Shown here piece by piece: positions 57,921 through 64,000 of a stretch of DNA of 64,000 nt (positions are counted from its first letter, which is position 1; every line of letters begins with the position of its first letter). A model generated the notes under the pieces. It was not told the DNA's origin and searched no databases. It was given only the letters and a program-made list of their open reading frames with translations. Position numbers and translations under genes: made by a program. Source of the stretch: Penicillium oxalicum (lineage: Eukaryota; Ascomycota; Eurotiomycetes; Eurotiales; Aspergillaceae); assembly GCF_001723175.1 (NCBI RefSeq), contig NC_064654.1:372001-436000 (forward strand). Direction: 5' to 3'.

Positions 57921-60900
57921 ATGAGCTCATCTCCTCCTCCTACAGACACCGCAGAAATGGTTGGTCGACGTGGGAAGCGTGGTGCCGCGGCGGCTAACGC
58001 CAACCCAGCGACGCGATCTTCGCGCAATGCGAATACATCCGGTAAGTCAACTTTAACCTTATCTCACCCCTCTATCATGATACTATTCAAACTTGACCTC
58101 ACCTCACCTCACCGCACCTCACCGCTCCCTTCTCCTTCTCCCTCACTTTCACCCTTCAGTCATCTCTTTCATCTTCTATCATGCTGTCCTCCATCTCTCA
58201 TTTTCCATCTCACTTCACTTCGGTGTGGCTGACCATTCGTCTAGTCGCTGCGCAAGCTCCTCGTGCCGGGGTCGCGGCCGTGGCCGAGGTCGCCTAGCCA
58301 ACCGTGGCCAAGGTGATCGTTCCGTTGATGATGCTCCTCGAAGCGACCAAGAAGAGGGAGCGGCGCCCAAGCGCTCTCCCATCGTCCGATTCCGCCTCCC
58401 GGCTCTGCAGAGTCGGAGCCCGAATCTGCGTCGGCAACTGACCCCCAGCCGATGCAGCTGATGTCCAGACTGTGGACCCTGAAACCCCCCGCGGTCGCCG
58501 CTCGTCCGCCCAAGCGCGCCGTCACAGTCTCTGGATCCGCGCGGACGACTCGCCAGTCTGCGCGTCTGAAGTCGTCTGGAGAGTCTGCTGCGGATGACGC
58601 CAGTCCCAGCAAGATGACGACCGAGGACGCCGACGAGACCGACTCCTCCCCCGAGCCGGGTTTCAAGGAGCAGCAGCCCCGACTCTCGTATCAAGTTCAC
58701 CACCCACCGGTCGGCTGCTGCTCAACAATCGGAACACCGATCGCCTTCTCCCTCTGCCCCGGCCGCCATCCCGGAGGCATCCCAAGACCACCCCGTCGCC
58801 GCCGCCCAGACCCCATCATCTCCGGGGAACCCCCTTCTAGAGACTTCGGGTGTGCCAGAACCAGCCGCCCAGTCCACTTCCCCTTCCCGCCTTTCGCGCA
58901 AGCGAAAATCCTCCGAGATGAAGGGCGAGCCGGCCGAGATCCCCGAGCCCGGGACCCCCACCGCCAAAAAGGCCAAGCTCGAGGAGAGCGAGCTTCCCCA
59001 GGCCACCGACAACGACAACGACACCGGTCATGTGATCGACGGCCTCCCACAGCCAAACGGGACGATCACGGCTTCCCTTCCGGATGTCGACATGACCGAG
59101 GACGGTTCTCCCGCCGAGATCGAAGAGCTCGGCTCCCAGGCACCCATCGAAAGTGCCGAACCAGCAGGTCGTGGTCGTGGTGGACGAGGTCGCGGACGTG
59201 GGCGCGGACGGGCACGCGGTGGCCGTGGTAGCCGTGGAGGTGCCACTGCATCGACGCGTGGAACCGGTGTGGGTGCGCGTGCCCGGGGTGGTCGAGGACG
59301 AGGCCGCGGTCGAGCATCGGCAGCCGCGGCCATTCGACGAGGAGGGAAACGCATCGAGGACGAGATCTGGGACAGCGAAGTGCGACGCCGGACCCCATCA
59401 CCGATCGCTGCCACTCAGCCGATCAAGGATCGCGCGGATGAGTTGGCCGCCTTGTTCAAGAAAGTTGGACAAGCCCAGCAGCTGGCTTTGAATGCGCTGG
59501 CTGAACGTTCGATGCAGAAGCTTGCGCGCGACAAGAACGCGCATAAAGACTGCATTGAGCACGATCGTGTGCTGCGGGACCTGGCCGATCACGAGCGCCG
59601 GGCCATGACTCGATGCCGCAACCTTTACGACCTAAAGGTTGCCTCCACCAAGCGGGTGCTTGCCGGTGATGTGTTCATCATCGAGCAGCGGGCAAAGGTA
59701 CGTATTCCGTCAATGCACTTTTGTCTTTTTTTTCGTTTCTAATATTGATGAGCCATTTTGACTAACGACTGGTGTTTCCTTCCACAGGCCCAAATGGCGA
59801 ACATCCAGGAGGAGATGTTCTACGCCGCCCGGGGGAAGTATATGGAGCTCGTGACGGGTCGCCGAGCTGCCGAGGACGACGAGCACACCGAGGTTAGTTT
59901 CATTCACATATCTTTCAGATGTCTTGCATCAATCAGCTCTCGCAGCAGCTAACATCTCACTTCTTCCCTTCTAGACGGACGGATCGGATGCCGAGGCCGA
60001 GGAGTTCCCCTACCTCTTCCGCATTGGCAAACCCGGCATTCGACAAGTCGAACGTGGGTTCTTCGCTGAACCAGTTCGCGTTCCCGACGGCGCTGCCGCA
60101 TACGAGCGAGGTCAACGGGAATGGGATGACTTCGCCACCAAGGCCCGACTCGGCGAAGACTTGAATCCCCAAATGCAAGCCCTCGACTCCACCCAGGAGT
60201 TTGCCGACGACCCAGTCAAGCAACGACTGGAGTCCCTTCTCGAAGCTGCTCGAACCCTGGATGATCAATCCGATGGGCCCGGTGCTGGTTTCGTCGGACC
60301 TTCCGAACCCATTCCCAAGGCGCTCTATATGCTGGCCGATACTGCGCTCTCCGACCCGCACACAGCTCCCTTCCCCCCGATGCGTGGTGATCAACACTAC
60401 CCCCCTAGTCACCGCGCCCTTCTCCCCCATCTGCCCGCCGCGCAAGCACCCGCTGGAGTGAATGTTGTGGCCGCCCACCCGCAACCTCCTCCTCCCCCTC
60501 ACCCTCAACAGCCCCAGCCACCTCAAGCACACCAGGCACCCCCGAGCATGGTTCACGGCCCGACTGATCCTCGATCATTCATCCTCCCTCGCCCAACCCC
60601 GACTCAACAGCCGCGCCGTTTGCTGCCTGCTCAACAGCCCATGGGAATCAACCTGCCGAACCCGTTCGCCATGACCGGCCCTCCTCAGTTACCTCCACCT
60701 CCCGGCTCTCATTTCGCCCGCTTGCCCATGCCTACATGGCATCCAGGCCCCCCCCACCACCTCCTCCTCAGCAGGCAGGGCAGCAGCCGAGTCATGGCCA
60801 CGGTCACCCACATGTTCCCGGAAGTGCAGGTTCGCATGGTGGCCCCTCTCCTCATCAAGGCCCGCCTCCTTCTCTCTACTACCCTCCTCCGCAACGGCGC

Positions 60901-61933
60901 TACTGATGGATTCACCGGATGGGTTGAACTCAGTGCAGCCAACCAGAAAAACGCCCCTTTTCCAGAAAGAGATCGAACAGACTCATGGACGCGCGGTTAC
61001 TTAACATCCCCAAGTGCATTTGAAAGGTTCTGGGTTCATGGCATCTTCCCATCATCAGCACAAGCTGGCCAGATTGAAATCAGCGACAAAGTTCCTGGCA
61101 TCATCATTGACTCCATCTCTTGGACTTCACACAGGGTTTCGAGCCCTTACTCCCCCTTCCTCAGGCCCTCCGCCCTTCATCTCCATTCAGGAAGAGATCG
61201 ATATACACCATGCAGCGGCGGTCATTCAAGGCCAATCCCCTCCTTCTGCCCGCTTGCTTTGCAATTTGCCATGAGGAAAATTTCAGAAAGAGATCGAGAT
61301 ACGAGACGCGGCAATGGTCATACGTACCAAATCTCTCCCTTCTTCTTATCCACTCTTTATACCTTCTTGAAACAAGATTCAAAAAGAGATTGGGCCACAC
61401 GATGCAGCGGCGATCATTCAACACCAACCCCTTCCTTCCTTTTATCTGTCTGCAACTCTTCATCAGGGGACACTGAAACGAGATTGAGACCAACGAAACA
61501 GCAGCGGTCATACAAGATCAACCTCCTCCTTTCGCTTATCCGCTTGCGACTTTCCATGAAACAAGAAATCAGAAAGAGATCGAGATGCACGATGCGGCAG
61601 TGGTCATGCCAAACCAACCTCTATCTTACTTTTGCCCGCTTACAATCTGCTACGAGGAGACTATTCAGAAAGAGATCGAGAAACGCGATGCAGCGGCGGT
61701 CGTTCAAGACCAACCTCCTCCTTTCGCTTATCCGCTTACGACTCGCCATGAAACAAGAAATCAGAAAGAGATCGAGACACCCGATGCCCCGGTGGTCATA
61801 CAAACCCAATCCCTCCCTTCCTCCTATCCGCTCTCATCCCTCCATGCAACAAGATTCACAAAGAGGTTGTGATTCACCATGCAGCCGGAGACTCGAAATG
61901 AGGTCTCTCAAAAAATGCCTCCACTTCGCCTGA
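57921..61933 (+). CDS. RG-rich, coiled-coil nuclear-type protein (hypothetical); frame problems
   Basis: Well-supported exons are 57921-58041 (Met-Ser-Ser-Ser-Pro-Pro-Pro, ending at GTAAGT), then about 58245-59697, 59788-59892 and 59975 onward, with clean GT/AG sites. The best-looking coding text is an Arg-Gly-Gly-rich block (about 59160-59330), a helical, charged domain (Asp-Glu-Leu-Ala-Ala-Leu-Phe-Lys to Arg-Cys-Arg-Asn-Leu-Tyr-Asp) and a Pro/Gln/His-rich tail. Ser-Arg-Lys-Arg-Lys is a likely nuclear signal. Between 58245 and 58690 plausible coding switches among all three frames. At the C8 tract 60748-60755 the frame can either continue to the stop at 61931-61933 through a 96-bp repeat array, or, with one more C, end at 60904-60906 as Tyr-Tyr-Pro-Pro-Pro-Gln-Arg-Arg-Tyr. 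RG-rich proteins usually bind RNA or chromatin; the family is not recognised. Exon limits in the 5' half are tentative. Confidence 0.65.
61189..61880 (+). repeat. 96-bp tandem repeat array, about seven degenerate units
   Basis: The marker AGAAAGAGATCGAGA, or close variants, occurs at 61189, 61285, 61381, 61477, 61571, 61667 and 61763, a spacing of 94-96 bases. Each unit continues with a GATGC-GC-GTGGTCAT block, then a C/T-rich block and CATGA-AC-AGA. The period equals 32 codons. One plus frame is open through the entire array and fused to the upstream gene. Another frame reads Gln-Lys-Glu-Ile-Glu-x-x-Asp-Ala-Ala-Val-Val but is broken by stops in several units. Confidence 0.85.
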
Positions 61934-63442
61934 GGCTTTCTTTTCCTTGCAGATTTTTATTGTCTTCTGTGTCTGTCCTCTGTCCTTTTTTTTCGTGATT
62001 ACTCATACCCATGTACGATATTGCCATTCTGTTGATTTTTTTATCTGGTTGTTTGGTCGTTTTCCGTACCATACCCGGGTTTTGAGGTTTTGATTTATGA
62101 CTTTGTCCTTTTTGTTTTTCTTTTTTTCAAAGATCTCGTGTTGTGACCCGTTCAGCGACGGCGTTTATTTTCAGGGCATTTGCGAATATGATTTTCTCCG
62201 GATGTTGCCTTGGGCCCCGGCATGCATTCAAGTTTTGCGACTTTTGATCCAAGTGTCCATTTGCATTTCTCTTTCCCTTCTCCTGGTAAACTCCAACGGT
62301 GGGATATGGCATTGGTGACTGCTGCAGTTCGCTTTTTCTTGGCTTCTGCTTGATGAGGTGGTATGATTGAGCGGCACTGGCATTGCATAGGGTGCTGTAC
62401 TGGTGTCTTGTACAATAGAGAGAGTAAGAGCTTCGCGACTCGAGTCCAGAGACGGCGGGATTGATGATTCCAGCCCGACAGTCGGTTGAAGCATCAGTTC
62501 AGTTGGTCTTGTAGATTTCAAGCTTACCCTGTCAACCACTGGCCATTTTCTTCGAGTAGACCAGAAAATTATTTGACGCGATTGGGTTTTACAGTAGAGC
62601 CCAGGGAGTCTTGTGTGGTTCGATTTCCATGCGAATCCGACTAAAGTGAATAGCCTCGAGGTCGTTTCATTGCAATTCAAACATTCCATAATTCTATTCC
62701 TCTAGGGATTGACTTGCAGGTAGGGGAAGAACAAAAGATGGACGATCCACTGCGCCACTCCTGTCATGAATCTTTCGCTCAATCTGAATGAGTCGACTTG
62801 TCATTTGCAATCTCTTCTGTGCTTGGATGCTCCACCGACTCGCCGAGGCTGACGATCTCCAGCCCTGCGCCTCTTGACCCCGTCAAGATGAGGCAGGATG
62901 AGTCAGTCCGTGGGGAATGTACTGAGTACATGTAATTCTGCATGAAGAGACGGCTGTAGACTGGGTAGCCAGTACTTGATCACTCAGCAGTGGAGTCTGC
63001 GGGTCCCATGACGTGGTGGATCTGATTGGACGATGATTCTGAATGCATTTTGCCTCCTGCGAAGAAGCTCACGGGAAGACAAGACGGATTCACGATGGAG
63101 TTTGAAGACGAATTCCAGAAAATAGCACGTCCAGCATAGCAAAGCATGCTTGTGTTGGGGGGGGGGGGGGGGGTTTCACTTCAAAAACTATATAATCTTG
63201 TCCATCTTCAAGAGTCTCCCTCCGAGATACAGTCTGCTATTTAATTTCTAATTCCTCTTTTTTTGCCGTATACACTCCCAAGTCTCTCCTCTCTCTTCCT
63301 CTTTTCTCACCTTCCGTCTCCACCGCATCCGAGCTTTTTTCGGCGGAACTTTTTGCTTCAACGACACAGCCGTCTCCTCCTCTTTCTTTCCCCTCCCACG
63401 ATACCCCTTCAGTCTATTACGACCACTTACGTCTCACAAATC
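61934..63442. other. 1.5-kb spacer with TIF6 promoter
   Basis: 3' flank of the RG-rich gene, then the promoter and CT-rich leader of TIF6. It holds a 17-base G run at 63157-63173. No gene is supported. Confidence 0.5.
63157..63173 (+). repeat. G17 homopolymer
   Basis: Seventeen consecutive G residues about 270 bases upstream of the TIF6 start codon. Length is likely variable between strains and uncertain in sequencing. Confidence 0.9.
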
Positions 63443-64000
63443 ATGGCTGTTCGTGCTCAATTTGAAAACTCCAACGAGTATGTGCATTCTCCTGCCCATC
63501 TCCTGTCGTGGAAACTCTTCAGTCCGCAAAGATCGTCCTTTTGCGCATCAACCCCTCCTCCCCTCACTACCCAAATCACAACCCCCCTCCATGTCCCTCA
63601 AAATATGAAAAAAACCCCTATCAAAAAGCTTCTCATACAAAACTGCACCATACGCTATCACCCCCAAGAAAGGCGATCCAGTGAAGAACAAAAGAAAATG
63701 AAACCAAAAAAAAACATCGCCAATCTGCCATGTCATCAATCTGTCGCAGTCTTTTGAATCCTCAAAATTCCCACACCAAAATTTAACTAACTCCCTCTTT
63801 CCAGAGTCGGCGTCTTCGCCCGTCTCACCAACTCCTACGCCATCGTCGCCGTCGGCGCCTCGGAAAACTTCTACTCCGTCTTTGAATCGGAATTGCAAGA
63901 TGTCATCCCCATCTGTCATGCGACCATCGCCGGCACTCGCATCGTCGGTCGTCTGACCGTCGGCAACAAGAATGGTCTGCTGGTCCCGACCACAACGACC
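63443..64000 (+). CDS. TIF6: Eukaryotic translation initiation factor 6 (TIF6), 3' end outside window
   Basis: Exon 1 is 63443-63477 ([11 protein letters not shown]). Exon 2 starts at 63805 and runs out of the window, giving 77 visible codons of about 245 expected. The intron is 327 bases (GTATGT donor, AACTAAC branch, TTCCAG acceptor). The join gives [11 protein letters not shown]. Later [10 protein letters not shown] and Gly-Asn-Lys-Asn-Gly-Leu-Leu-Val-Pro are the pentein repeat motifs of eIF6. The factor binds pre-60S subunits, is needed for their biogenesis and prevents joining to 40S until released. A leader rich in CT precedes it. Confidence 0.96.

Noticed and set aside
1..64000. tRNA genes
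   Set aside because: A by-eye scan for GGTTCGA-type T-loops with matching stems on both strands found none I could fold; a tRNAscan run could still find one with an intron.

Overview
The window is nuclear DNA of a filamentous ascomycete, most likely Eurotiales (Aspergillus/Penicillium type). The evidence is short introns with GTANGT donors, CTAAC-like branch sites and CAG/TAG acceptors; a dispersed single 5S rRNA gene of Aspergillus type; Zn2Cys6 regulator, CFEM/GPI protein and MDR1-type ABC transporter families; and lone, non-operonic genes on both strands. The genus cannot be fixed from sequence alone.

Layout. 1-6.4 kb: the 3' end of a GPI-anchored CFEM-type cell-wall protein, a Zn2Cys6 transcription factor and a phytanoyl-CoA-dioxygenase-like gene. 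6.4-16.1 kb: an accessory, decaying stretch. It holds an F-box-like pseudogene, a 5S rRNA gene plus a 5S fragment, an ankyrin scrap, a PRISE-type reductase with three apparent frameshifts, one intact NmrA-like gene and an alpha/beta-hydrolase pseudogene that ends at a palindrome. 16.1-20.1 kb: a divergent pair, an MFS transporter and a CocE/X-Pro-peptidase-type hydrolase. 20.7-33.3 kb: dense core genes, namely an acidic conserved protein of unknown role, AOS1 (SUMO E1 subunit), a YTP1-like membrane protein, SWI5 (recombination mediator) and an MDR1-type ABC transporter. 36.8-43.5 kb: RPL39, SKP1/sconC and SMP3 (GPI mannosyltransferase IV), separated by long spacers. 43.5-49.6 kb: a gene-poor stretch with a hairpin cluster and a 13-bp minisatellite. 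49.6-51.4 kb: RAD23. 54.0-55.4 kb: a four-TM protein with a Ser/Pro-rich tail. 57.9-61.9 kb: an RG-rich nuclear-type protein with frame problems, followed by a 96-bp tandem repeat array. 63.4 kb to the end: the 5' part of TIF6 (eIF6).

The genes do not form one pathway. Recurrent themes are ubiquitin/SUMO biology (AOS1, SKP1, RAD23) and 60S ribosome biogenesis (RPL39, TIF6), probably by coincidence. The only locally suggestive functional unit is the MFS/hydrolase pair with a shared 512-bp promoter. I found no convincing new multi-gene system. The best leads are the 96-bp (32-codon) repeat array, the triple-hairpin element at 44.6 kb and the cluster of decaying genes at 7-16 kb.
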